A stretch of DNA of 64,000 bases from Oceanibacterium hippocampi (lineage in GTDB: Bacteria > Pseudomonadota > Alphaproteobacteria > Sneathiellales > Sneathiellaceae): positions 744,001-808,000 of the forward strand of contig NZ_FWFR01000002.1 in the NCBI RefSeq assembly GCF_900172325.1, in the 5' to 3' direction. The stretch's first letter is position 1. Each line of letters begins with the position of its first letter. Both the position numbers and the translations under genes were made by a program. Of the stretch, positions 8,168 to 16,184 are shown piece after piece. Under the pieces are notes generated by a model that was given only the letters and a program-made list of their open reading frames with translations, did no database searches and had not been told where the DNA came from.

Positions 8168-8193
8168 TGCCGGCGTCCACAAGGGCGCCGGCA
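8168..8193. terminator. Hairpin between convergent genes
   Basis: TGCCGGCG (8168-8175) and CGCCGGCA (8186-8193) form an 8 bp stem with a 10 nt loop, just after the miniprotein stop and before the convergent GntR gene. A short T-stretch (8213-8216) lies farther downstream. It could end transcription from the copper-type cluster. Confidence 0.45.
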
Positions 8194-8285
8194 CGGTCAG
8201 CCGGACAGGCCCTTTTGGCGACGATGGCCTTCGGGCGAACCAACGAGGCGGCGTGATACGGGCGACGATGTCAGCAGGGGCGGCG

Positions 8286-8984
8286 CTAGCCGGTCCGGCC
8301 CGCCCGACCCAGCTGGTCCACCGCGGCCACGCCGTCGTCGTCCTGCATCTGGTCGACGAATTCCTGCATGAACCGCATCATGGTCTCCGAGGCGGCGACC
8401 GCCGCCTCCTCGTCGAGGGCGGCGACGGCGCGCAGAATGCCGGAATGGCTCGCCGCGAAGCGCTGCATGTCGCCCTCGCCGGCCATCAGGTGGGTATAGG
8501 CAAATTGTCTCGACAGCGTGTAGAGGCTGTGCATGAAGCGTGACAGGAACTCGTTCCGTGCCGCCTCGCACAGGATGTTGTGAATGTCGCGGCTGATCCG
8601 CAGGTAAAGCTCGATATCGCCGATCGCCCCGGCGTCCTCGACGGCGCGCGCAAGCAGCAGCATCTTCGTCCGCTGATCGACATCGGCGCGCCGGCAGGCA
8701 TAGCGGACGGTCTGCTCCTGGATCGCCCCGCGGGCCTCGAGAAGCTGCCGCTTCCGCTCGATCGTCATGTCGAGGATGACACTGGCAGAGCGCGGGCGGA
8801 TCTCGACGACGCCGTCGCGGGCAAGCAGTTGCAGTGCCTCGCGGATCGGTGTGCGGCCGATGCCGATCCGCTTCGAAAGCTGCTCCTCGGTGACCTTCGA
8901 GCCGGGCTCCAGCTTCCGGGAGACGATCAGATCCTCTAGGATCGCATAGGCCTTGTCACATAGCGTCTGCTTCGATGCGTTCAT
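8286..8984 (-). CDS. GntR family transcriptional regulator (FadR/FCD type)
   Basis: This 232-residue regulator has an N-terminal winged helix (residues about 5-72) with the GntR signature LEPGSKVTEEQLSKRIGIGR and TPIREALQLLARDGVVEIRP. The all-helical FCD ligand-binding domain (about 80-215) includes acidic and His residues (RDIHNILCEA, ASHSGIL) that often coordinate a metal and carboxylate ligands. It is the fourth gene of the TRAP operon, 66 nt after the large permease, so it is likely autoregulated from the promoter between the TRAP binding protein and the dipeptidase gene. Palindromes there are candidate operators. The effector is probably the carboxylate imported by the TRAP system. Confidence 0.92.
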   Translation of the reverse strand: MNASKQTLCDKAYAILEDLIVSRKLEPGSKVTEEQLSKRIGIGRTPIREALQLLARDGVVEIRPRSASVILDMTIERKRQLLEARGAIQEQTVRYACRRADVDQRTKMLLLARAVEDAGAIGDIELYLRISRDIHNILCEAARNEFLSRFMHSLYTLSRQFAYTHLMAGEGDMQRFAASHSGILRAVAALDEEAAVAASETMMRFMQEFVDQMQDDDGVAAVDQLGRAGRTG

Positions 8985-9050
8985 CTACCACTCGAATATC
9001 ACAGGAATTACAGCACGATAAGGAATGAAGCGAACCTTCGGTATGATCGC

Positions 9051-10343
9051 TTACGGGAAAAAGACATTGGGCAGGAATGTAACGATTTCCGGAACGAAGA
9101 GAATAAAAAGCATGAAGGCGATCATCGCGCCGACATAAGGCAGAAGCTCGACCGCATAGCGGCGCATCGAGACGCCGGCGATATCGGACGCGATGAGGCC
9201 GCAGATCCCGATCGGCGGGGTGATCACCGCGATCATCATATTCAGCGTGAAGACGACGCCGAAATGAACCGGATCGACCCCGGTCTGCTGGACCAGCGGC
9301 CACAGGATCGGCGACAGCAGGATGATCATCGAGGTGGCCTCGATGAACATGCCGAGGACGAGCAGCAGAAGGGTCACAAGGAGCAGCGTCACCATCGGCC
9401 CCTGCCCGGTCGCCGTCACGAAATCCATGATCATGTCGGACAGCCCGGCCTGGGTGATCAGCCAGCCGAAAATGTTCGCGGCCGCGACCATCAGCATGAT
9501 GACGCCGACGATCTCGGCGGATTCGCAAAACATCGCAAAGAGTTGCCGGAGATTGATCGAGCGATAGATGAACCCTGTCACGAAGATCGCGTAGACCACG
9601 GCGACGCCCGCGGCTTCGGTCGGCGTGAAGTAGCCCGTGACGATGCCGCCGACCAGGATGAAGGGCGTCAGCAGCGCCCAGAAACTGTCCCGCACCGCGC
9701 GCAATATCTGCCGGATCGGCGGCCGCCGGTCGGACATGCCGGTTGTCGCGATCCGGCCGCTCCGGGCGAGGATCGCGACCACGACCATCAGGCAGATCCC
9801 GAGCAGAAGCCCGGGTATCACGCCCCCCAGGAAGAGCTTGCCGACCGACGTGCTGGTCAGGGCGCCGTAGAGGATGAAAGGCACGCTGGGCGGAATGATC
9901 GGCCCGATCGTGGCCGAGACGGCGGTCACGACGGCGGCGGTCTCCGGCCTGTATCCCGACTTGACCATCATCGGGATTTCCATCCGGCCGAGGCCGGCGA
10001 CATCGGATGTCGTCGACCCGGACATGCCGGAGAAGATCATGCTGGCAACGATGTTGACCTGCGCGATACCGCCCCGGAGATGGCCGACGAGGACAACGGC
10101 GACCTCCATCAGGCGGTGGGTGATGCCGCCCGAATTCATGATGACGCCGACCAGGACGAACAGCGGTATCGAGATGAGGATGAAGGAATCGAGGCCCTGC
10201 ACGAAGATCGCCGGCATCGCGCCCATGTTCACGAACGGATCGTTGGCGATCAGGATCACGCAGACCAGCAGGATCATGAAACCGATCGGCAGGCCGATCG
10301 CGAGCGTGAAGACCGCCGCGGCGATGATCAGTATGGCTTCCAT
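9051..10343 (-). CDS. dctM: TRAP transporter large permease, DctM subunit
   Basis: This 430-residue protein of about 12 membrane segments has DctM hallmarks: GLPIGFMILLVC at the N-terminus, FSGMSGSTTSDVAGLGRMEIP near residues 107-127 and IGPIIPPSVPFILYG near 147-161. It carries solute/sodium symport in tripartite periplasmic transporters. It lies 25 nt behind the DctQ gene and upstream of the GntR gene on the same strand. Spacing indicates a single transcript dctP-dctQ-dctM-gntR. TRAP systems of this type usually import C4-dicarboxylates, 2-oxo acids or other carboxylates; here the actual substrate is unknown. Confidence 0.95.
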   Translation of the reverse strand: MEAILIIAAAVFTLAIGLPIGFMILLVCVILIANDPFVNMGAMPAIFVQGLDSFILISIPLFVLVGVIMNSGGITHRLMEVAVVLVGHLRGGIAQVNIVASMIFSGMSGSTTSDVAGLGRMEIPMMVKSGYRPETAAVVTAVSATIGPIIPPSVPFILYGALTSTSVGKLFLGGVIPGLLLGICLMVVVAILARSGRIATTGMSDRRPPIRQILRAVRDSFWALLTPFILVGGIVTGYFTPTEAAGVAVVYAIFVTGFIYRSINLRQLFAMFCESAEIVGVIMLMVAAANIFGWLITQAGLSDMIMDFVTATGQGPMVTLLLVTLLLLVLGMFIEATSMIILLSPILWPLVQQTGVDPVHFGVVFTLNMMIAVITPPIGICGLIASDIAGVSMRRYAVELLPYVGAMIAFMLFILFVPEIVTFLPNVFFP

Positions 10344-10368
10344 CGTGGGATCCCCTGCCCGCGCCCGT

Positions 10369-10839
10369 TCAGGCCCGACGCCAGACGAGAACGGCCTTGG
10401 CCGTTATGAAGAACAGCGAAAGAAGCGCGAAACAGGTCACCGCCGAATGGAACCAGGCGTTGCTGACGTCGAGCGCCGGCAGCATCGACAGGCTGGCGAC
10501 CGGGATCGACTTCGTCGTCGACCAGGCAAGAATGGCGCATAGCGCGAACATGATCAGCAGCGACAGGGTCTCGAGCAGCCGCCGCCGCGTCTCGTTCCGG
10601 ACAGTCGCAATCTGGAACACGACGAAATGCAGCCCGCGATGAAGGCCGGAGGTTGCTCCCAGGCAGGCACACCAGACAAAGGTGATGCGAGCAACCTCAT
10701 CGGCCCAGGCCGTGGCAAACCCGACGTAACGTCCGGCGATCACGACGATCATCGAGGTCGCCACGACAACCAGCAGAATCCCGGCAATCGTGCGAACGAG
10801 ATCGGCCATCCGGTCCGAGAGCGCCTGGAGTGCATTCAT
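10369..10839 (-). CDS. dctQ: TRAP transporter small permease, DctQ subunit
   Basis: The 156-residue protein has four predicted membrane helices and the DctQ-type motif DEVARITFVWCACLGATSGLHRG-like stretch near residues 63-85 (ADEVARITFVW, then GATSG and the conserved H). It bridges the binding protein and the large permease in the inner membrane. It follows the binding-protein gene by 52 nt and precedes dctM by 25 nt. The short spacer after dctP contains only a weak GCGGT/ACCGC dyad, unlike other transporter operons in this window. The call rests on size, topology and position. Confidence 0.9.
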   Translation of the reverse strand: MNALQALSDRMADLVRTIAGILLVVVATSMIVVIAGRYVGFATAWADEVARITFVWCACLGATSGLHRGLHFVVFQIATVRNETRRRLLETLSLLIMFALCAILAWSTTKSIPVASLSMLPALDVSNAWFHSAVTCFALLSLFFITAKAVLVWRRA

Positions 10840-10891
10840 TTCGCCTATCCTGCCTGGTCGACAGTACGAAAGCGGTTATCCCGGAACGGCC

Positions 10892-11875
10892 TTACTTGAC
10901 CGCCTGGATCCGCGCGAGCATCGGCTTGAGCTCGTCGGCCACCGAGGCCTGGACATCCTTCAGCCGCGCGGCGAACTTCTCGCGGTCGGGCACGATCACC
11001 GTGACGCCCTTGGCCGCGAACTCGTCGTAGACGCCCTTTTCCTGTTCCAGGCGCAGCCCGCGATTGTACATCGCGGCTTCCTGTGCCGCGGTGAAGACAG
11101 CCTTCTGCACGGCCTCCGGCCAGGACTTCCAGGACTGCTCGGAAATCACCCAGATGTGGAAATAGATCAGGTGATCGGTCCGTATCAGGTTTTTCGCGAC
11201 CTCGTAGTGCTTCTGGTCGAAGGACGGGCCCGGCGCCGTCTCGATGGCATCGACCACACCCTGCGAGAGGGCAAGATAGGTCTCGGGCCAGCCGACCGTC
11301 GTCGGGATCGCCCCCCAGGCCTTGGCAATGTTCGCATAGGTCGGGTTGTTGGGAACCCGGAGCTTCATCCCGGCCACGTCGTCGGGGCTGCTGACTGCCT
11401 TGTCCCGGGTCATCATGCAGCGGCTGCCGGCATAGGCCCAGCCGGCGAGCCTCAGGCCCTTGGACTGCACGCTCTCCGCGAGGGACTTGCCGATATCGCC
11501 GTCAAGGACGCGCCAGGCATGCTCGGGGCTCGACAGGCCATAGGGGACGTCGAGAACCGCGAGTTCGGGTACGACGCCGCGCAGGACCGAGTTGCTGACG
11601 ATATCGACATCGATGTTGCCGGCCATCGTCGCCTCGAGCGCGACATTCTCGTTACCCAGCACACTGCGCGAGAAGACCCGGACCTGGACCGCGTCGCCGG
11701 CCAGTTCCTTCACCCGCTCGGCGAATTTCGCGGCGGCGATACCGATCGGATCGTCGTCCGCGGCCGGGTTCGCGACCCGGATCGGGACAGGATCGGCGGC
11801 ATGGACGGGCACGGCCGCCAGGGTCGACAGGATTAAGGCGCTCTGGAGTAATCGCAGGCCCAGCTTGGCAATCAT
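10892..11875 (-). CDS. dctP: TRAP transporter substrate-binding protein, DctP
   Basis: The 327-residue periplasmic binding protein has a signal peptide (residues 1-26, cleavage after VPVHA) and the DctP fold markers FAERVKELAGDAVQVRVFSR near 51-70 and GMKLRVPNNPTYANIAKAWG, which contains the arginine (LRVP) that pairs with substrate carboxylate in this family, followed by LALSQGVVDAIE. It delivers a carboxylate to the DctQM permease. It is the first gene of the minus-strand operon that ends with the GntR regulator and is divergent from the VanX-like dipeptidase gene, which suggests a shared regulatory region and perhaps a related substrate. Confidence 0.94.
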   Translation of the reverse strand: MIAKLGLRLLQSALILSTLAAVPVHAADPVPIRVANPAADDDPIGIAAAKFAERVKELAGDAVQVRVFSRSVLGNENVALEATMAGNIDVDIVSNSVLRGVVPELAVLDVPYGLSSPEHAWRVLDGDIGKSLAESVQSKGLRLAGWAYAGSRCMMTRDKAVSSPDDVAGMKLRVPNNPTYANIAKAWGAIPTTVGWPETYLALSQGVVDAIETAPGPSFDQKHYEVAKNLIRTDHLIYFHIWVISEQSWKSWPEAVQKAVFTAAQEAAMYNRGLRLEQEKGVYDEFAAKGVTVIVPDREKFAARLKDVQASVADELKPMLARIQAVK

Positions 11876-12109
11876 CGTGGTCTCCTCGAAAGCACGGCAA
11901 GCGCGCGTTGTTAGGCAGCAACCGCCCAGCTAAGCGATTGCTTTTCCACCAATTCCGCAAGCAAGCGTGTCAGTTGAAGTTTGACATGTCAATCTACTTC
12001 CTGCATTTCTGAATAGAACTGATATATCTGTTAATTCCACAGGATCGCACGCACGCGGTACCGGCAGGCGCCTGCCGCGCATCGACCCGATTGTCTGGAG
12101 ACGGCTGAG
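11876..12109. promoter_or_regulatory. Divergent promoter region with two palindromes (candidate GntR operators)
   Basis: This 234 nt spacer between dctP and the dipeptidase gene is AT-rich around 11970-12035. It contains the perfect 12 bp palindrome TTGACATGTCAA (11981-11992), flanked by GAAGT and ACTTC arms, and a second dyad AACTGATATATCTGTT (12017-12032) with one mismatched pair. The first includes a TTGACA -35-like hexamer on both strands. GntR/FadR regulators bind short palindromes of this kind, and a GntR gene ends the adjacent operon. Confidence 0.55.
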
Positions 12110-12970
12110 ATGAGTGAGACGAATGCCCGCGAGAAGGACTACTGGACCTCGGCAATGGAAGACGCCGCCGTCTTCATGTCGAGAGCCAGCGACGTCACCA
12201 TTTCCGACCACCTGGAACCGTTCGGGGGCCTGAGGGAATCGGCCGACGAGGCGGGTGTCGAGGTGCTGTTCAGCGACAAGCCGATCGCCACGGACATGGA
12301 ACGGCAATTCTACCTGCGTCGTGGACTCATCCCCGCGTTCATCGGGGCGGCGCGCGAGATGAACGATCGCGGCTGGGTCCTGAAGGTCGAGGATGCCTAT
12401 CGGACGCCGCTGATCCAGAAGAAGCTCCAGGCGACGCCCGAGCTGTTCGACGCGGCCCTCGAAATCGTCCTCTGGGAAACCGACGGCGTCATGCCGGACT
12501 CGGCGTTCATTTTCCGCCGGTTGCTGGCACTGATTGCCTACTGCCCGATGGCAGGCACCCATATCAGCGGCACCGCGATGGACATATCTGTCGTCCACCG
12601 CGACAGCGGCGAGGAAGTCGACCGCGGCGCGCCCTACCTGGAGTTCAGCGTCAAGACGCCGATGCGTTCGCCCTTCGTCAGCGACGCGGCGAAAGCCAAT
12701 CGTCAGGAGATCACGGCGCTCATGAAGCGCCATGGCTTCGTCGATTATCCGTGGGAGTTCTGGCACTACAACCAGGGAGACTCCTACGAGGTCGTGCTCA
12801 GCGGCGACCCGTCACGGGGACGCTACGGCCCGGTCGAGTGGGATCCGGTGACCGGTACCGCGACGGCGGTCCCCAATCCCCGGGAACGCCTGAACAGCGA
12901 CGCGGAGATCCGTTCCTACCTGGACGCCGCAATCGCGCGACGAACGGCATCGGACGCGGCCAACCGCTGA
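12110..12970 (+). CDS. VanX-like D-alanyl-D-alanine dipeptidase family protein (M15)
   Basis: This 286-residue protein carries the zinc-peptidase M15D pattern: HISGTAMDIS with His151 and Asp158 as metal ligands, and WEFWHYNQG with catalytic Glu216 and ligand His219. The conserved DAYRTP segment (96-101) holds the arginine that stabilises the transition state. M15D enzymes such as VanX and DdpX hydrolyse D-Ala-D-Ala dipeptides from peptidoglycan. It is longer than VanX (about 200 residues) because of about 70 extra N-terminal residues. No signal peptide is visible, so it acts in the cytoplasm. It is divergent from a TRAP operon and shares its palindromic control region, so it may process the imported compound. 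Confidence 0.85.
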   Translation: MSETNAREKDYWTSAMEDAAVFMSRASDVTISDHLEPFGGLRESADEAGVEVLFSDKPIATDMERQFYLRRGLIPAFIGAAREMNDRGWVLKVEDAYRTPLIQKKLQATPELFDAALEIVLWETDGVMPDSAFIFRRLLALIAYCPMAGTHISGTAMDISVVHRDSGEEVDRGAPYLEFSVKTPMRSPFVSDAAKANRQEITALMKRHGFVDYPWEFWHYNQGDSYEVVLSGDPSRGRYGPVEWDPVTGTATAVPNPRERLNSDAEIRSYLDAAIARRTASDAANR

Positions 12971-13010
12971 ACCGGGTCGCTCCGGGCGGGCTTGCAGCGG
13001 CGAAACGGAA

Positions 13011-13039
13011 ACGGGCGGCGAGGATGCCCCACCGCCCGT
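13011..13039. terminator. Hairpin between convergent genes
   Basis: ACGGGCGG (13011-13018) and CCGCCCGT (13032-13039) form an 8 bp GC-rich stem between the convergent dipeptidase and aldehyde dehydrogenase genes. There is no clear T-run, so it may be a bidirectional or Rho-assisted terminator. Confidence 0.45.
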
Positions 13040-13073
13040 GCCCACCGTGACCGGTGACAGATCCCTGCCCGGT

Positions 13074-14582
13074 TCAGTCTCCGAGGTCGAACTTGATGCC
13101 CTGCGCCAGCGGCAGTTCGCGGGAATAGTTGATCGTGTTGGTGGCCCGGCGCATGTAGGCCTTCCAGGAATCGGAGCCGGACTCGCGCCCGCCGCCGGTT
13201 TCCTTCTCGCCGCCGAACGCGCCACCGATTTCCGCGCCGCTCGGTCCGATATTCACGTTGACGATGCCGGTATCGCTGCCGGCCGCCGACATGAATGCCT
13301 CGGCCTCGCGCAGGTCGGTGGTGAAGATGCAGGACGACAGGCCCTGCGGCACGTCGTTGTGCCGCGCGACCGCGTCATCCAGCTCGCGATACTTCATCAG
13401 GTAGAGGATCGGCGCGAAGGTCTCGGTGCGGACGATCTCGGTTTGCGACGGCATCTCGACCAGCGCCGGCGACACGTACCAGGCGTTCGGGAAGCGATCC
13501 TGCAACGCCCGTTCGCCGCCGGTGACCTTGCCGCCGTCGGCGCGGGCCTGGTCGAGGGCGGCCTGCATGGACTCGAATGCCCGCCCGTCGATCAGCGGGC
13601 CGACCAGCGTGCCGGCCTCCAGCGGGCTGCCGATCCGCACGCTGCCGTAGGCCTTCTTCAGACGCGGCACGAGCTGGTCGTAGACATCCTCGTGAATGAA
13701 GGCGCGACGGAGCGAGGTGCAGCGCTGGCCGGCCGTGCCGACCGCCGAGAACACCGTGCCGGGCACCACCAGATCGAGGTCGGCCGAGGGCGCGACGATC
13801 ATGCCGTTGTTGCCGCCGAGTTCGAGCAGGCTGCGGCCCAGCCTGGCCGCGACGCGGGGCGCCACGGCGCGGCCCATGCGGCAGCTGCCGGTCGCGCTGA
13901 CCAGAGGAACCCGCGGGTCGTCGACCAGCGCCTCGCCCACGTCGGCCTTACCGACCACCACCTGGACGAGGTTCGCCGGTACATCGCCGAGCTTCTTGAC
14001 CGCCTGCTCGAACAGCTTCGCACAGGCGAAGGCGGTCAGCGGCGTCTTCTCCGACGGCTTCCAGATCACCGGGTCGCCGCAGACGATGGCGAGCGCGGTA
14101 TTCCACGACCAGACCGCGACCGGGAAATTGAAGGCGCTGATCACCGCGACCGGACCGATCGGATGCCAGGTTTCCATCATCCGGTGACCGGGCCGCTCGG
14201 AGGCGATGGTCAGCCCGTAAAGCTGGCGCGACAGGCCCACGGCGAAGTCGCAGATGTCGATCATCTCCTGGACTTCGCCCTTGCCCTCCTCGAATATCTT
14301 GCCCGCCTCGAACGTCACGAGCCGGCCGAGATCGTCCTTGTGGCGACGCAGTTCCTCGCCGAACAGGCGGATCAGCTCGCCGCGGCGCGGCGCCGGAACG
14401 GTCCGCCAGGCCTCGAACGCCGTCTGCGCCCGAGCGACGACATTGCCGACCTCGCCGACCGGGGTGGCGGGAACCCGGGCAATGACGCTGCCGTCGACGG
14501 GCGTGACAATCTCCAGCTCGCCCTTCTGCAGCGTCGATGCATCCAGTCCCAGCGCCTTCAAAGTCGTCTTGATATCCGTCAT
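13074..14582 (-). CDS. Aldehyde dehydrogenase, ALDH7 (aminoadipate semialdehyde) type
   Basis: This 502-residue NAD(P)-dependent dehydrogenase shows the catalytic glutamate in LELGGNNGM (Glu254) and the nucleophilic cysteine in GTAGQRCTSLRR (Cys288). The NAD-binding landmarks ISAFNFPVAVWSWN and WKPSEKTPLT are also present. The GNNG and RCTSLRR details and AEIGGAFGGEKETGGGRESGSD-type ending region (ETGGGRESGSDSWK) match the ALDH7A1/AmaB subfamily, which oxidises 2-aminoadipate 6-semialdehyde / piperideine-6-carboxylate in lysine and pipecolate catabolism. It stands alone on the minus strand, divergent from a VOC gene. Substrate assignment is by subfamily resemblance; related semialdehydes from diamines or diamino acids are possible. 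Confidence 0.9.
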   Translation of the reverse strand: MTDIKTTLKALGLDASTLQKGELEIVTPVDGSVIARVPATPVGEVGNVVARAQTAFEAWRTVPAPRRGELIRLFGEELRRHKDDLGRLVTFEAGKIFEEGKGEVQEMIDICDFAVGLSRQLYGLTIASERPGHRMMETWHPIGPVAVISAFNFPVAVWSWNTALAIVCGDPVIWKPSEKTPLTAFACAKLFEQAVKKLGDVPANLVQVVVGKADVGEALVDDPRVPLVSATGSCRMGRAVAPRVAARLGRSLLELGGNNGMIVAPSADLDLVVPGTVFSAVGTAGQRCTSLRRAFIHEDVYDQLVPRLKKAYGSVRIGSPLEAGTLVGPLIDGRAFESMQAALDQARADGGKVTGGERALQDRFPNAWYVSPALVEMPSQTEIVRTETFAPILYLMKYRELDDAVARHNDVPQGLSSCIFTTDLREAEAFMSAAGSDTGIVNVNIGPSGAEIGGAFGGEKETGGGRESGSDSWKAYMRRATNTINYSRELPLAQGIKFDLGD

Positions 14583-14713
14583 AGCGGAACTCCTCTAACC
14601 GTCCAGTCTGTCGCCCCGTAGACCATGCCCGTGCGGAGCGATGTCGTATCGGATGTAGCCACTGCGTGATAGATTGCCGATCCGTCGCCGCAGCCGGAAC
14701 CACGGATCGAAAC

Positions 14714-15136
14714 ATGTCGCTTCGCCTTCATCATGTCGGGCTCGTTGTACCCGATCTCGCCGCCGCCCTGACAGCCTATCGTTCGATCCCGGGCGCACAA
14801 ATCTCCGAACCGTTTCACGTGCCTGTCCGGAACTACCGGATGGCCTACGTGACGCTGGACAACAGCCTGATCGAGCTGACCCAGCCGCTCGACGACAAGA
14901 GCTATGCCGCCCGCTTCCTCGCGCTGAACCCGACCGGTGGGCTCAACCACCTCGCCTTCGAGGTCGAGAATCTCGAGGAAGCACGCGACAGCCTGCTGCA
15001 ACAGGGCGCCCGGCCGTTCGGCTCGACCGAGCCGGCGCCCGATCGCGACGGCACGCGGATCGTCGTTCTCGACGCCGCCGCGACGCATGGCACGCTGGTC
15101 GAACTGCGGGAGGCGCGCCCGACCGCCGGCGACTGA
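14714..15136 (+). CDS. VOC superfamily protein, methylmalonyl-CoA epimerase-like
   Basis: The ATG at 14714 gives 140 residues beginning MSLRLHHVGLVVPDL, the first beta-alpha module of the vicinal oxygen chelate fold with a metal-ligand histidine. The second module shows GGLNHLAFEVENLEEARDSL, and the C-terminus supplies GTLVEL with a glutamate ligand. The spacing and TQPL motif resemble methylmalonyl-CoA epimerases and small glyoxalase-like proteins. It converges with the first AstE/AspA gene with a 10 nt gap and is divergent from the aldehyde dehydrogenase gene. Reaction cannot be fixed from sequence alone; an epimerase or lyase on a carboxylic acid derivative is plausible. Confidence 0.8.
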   Translation: MSLRLHHVGLVVPDLAAALTAYRSIPGAQISEPFHVPVRNYRMAYVTLDNSLIELTQPLDDKSYAARFLALNPTGGLNHLAFEVENLEEARDSLLQQGARPFGSTEPAPDRDGTRIVVLDAAATHGTLVELREARPTAGD

Positions 15137-15146
15137 CAGGCTTGCC

Positions 15147-16142
15147 TCAATCCTCCAGTACGGCGATCACCTCGGCGATCTGGTCGCCCGAATAGACCGG
15201 CATGTAGCGTTTCCGGATCGAACCGATCCAGCCGCGTCCGATCGGCGATGTCACGGTCTCGATGACGTCGCCGTAGGGATTGAGAAGTCGCCCGAGTGCC
15301 TGGCCCTCGTCGACCACCTCGCCGGCCTCGACCGCGGGCTCGAAGAATCCGCCGAGCTTGCTGTAAACCAGCAGCGCATTGTCCATGACCCGGTAGCTGC
15401 CCTGGCGCGGCGCCTTGCCCGGCAGGATGCCGAGCGCCGTCGCAATGCCGGTGATCGCCGTCTCGAAGCTCTTCACATGGGCTTCGGGCAGGCCGCCGCC
15501 ACCGCCGCATTCGATGATCAGCGAAGGGATGCCGCGCGCCGTCATGTTGGTGAACATGGCGCCCTTCAGCCAGCCATCGGTCGACGCCCAGATGTCCGGC
15601 GTGCCGGCCGCCTCGGCCAGCTCATGGGACTTGCGGGCCGCTGCCGAACCGTCGTTCCGGTACAGCGCGTAGAACGGCACCAGCGACCGGTCCCCGCCGG
15701 AATGCAGGTCCAGCATGGCATCGGCAACCGCGCTCGCCGCCTCGAAGAGGTAATGCGCGGTCTGCTGGCTGTGCGGACCGGCCGGCGCGCCGGGGAAGAT
15801 GCGGTTCAGATTCTCGCCGTCCAGCGGCGTGTTCCGGGAATATTCCCGGAAGCCGTTCGGGTTCGCCAGCATGACGGCGACGATGGTGCCGCTCATCGTC
15901 GTCAGGTCGATCCCGTTAAGGACCCGCTGCAGGGCCACCGGCCCACCGATTTCCGGCCCGTGGATGCAGCCCTGTGCCCACAGCACCGGCCCGGGCTTCG
16001 CCCCGCAAGCGATCATGACCGGCGAGGTGATGGGGGAATCCGGGAAATGGCCGAGAAGCAGTTCGCCGCGGGTGATCTTGCCGGGCTCTGCCTTTGCGGT
16101 TCCGACAGCGATCGTGCCGTGGCGCTGTTCCATGATTGTCAT
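15147..16142 (-). CDS. Succinylglutamate desuccinylase/aspartoacylase (AstE/AspA) family deacylase, copy 1
   Basis: The ATG at 16142, 8 nt after GGAGG, gives 331 residues (a GTG 6 nt upstream is possible). Zinc ligands are visible in CIHGPEIGG (His61, Glu64) and LDLHSGGD (His147); the catalytic glutamate is in SLIIECGGGGG. The family removes acyl groups from amino acids, as in succinylglutamate, N-acetylaspartate or N-acetyl-diaminobutyrate (DoeB/EutE). The last about 80 residues resemble a biotinyl/lipoyl-like beta domain found in this subfamily. It ends an operon with three paralogues, an amidohydrolase and a Pot-like ABC transporter. It pairs with copy 2 by shared GTAKAE, HSGGD and ECGGGG motifs. 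All key residues are kept. Confidence 0.9.
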   Translation of the reverse strand: MTIMEQRHGTIAVGTAKAEPGKITRGELLLGHFPDSPITSPVMIACGAKPGPVLWAQGCIHGPEIGGPVALQRVLNGIDLTTMSGTIVAVMLANPNGFREYSRNTPLDGENLNRIFPGAPAGPHSQQTAHYLFEAASAVADAMLDLHSGGDRSLVPFYALYRNDGSAAARKSHELAEAAGTPDIWASTDGWLKGAMFTNMTARGIPSLIIECGGGGGLPEAHVKSFETAITGIATALGILPGKAPRQGSYRVMDNALLVYSKLGGFFEPAVEAGEVVDEGQALGRLLNPYGDVIETVTSPIGRGWIGSIRKRYMPVYSGDQIAEVIAVLED

Positions 16143-16184
16143 TGTCACGTCCTCCGTGTGCGGCCCTTGCAGGCGGTCCGCCGG

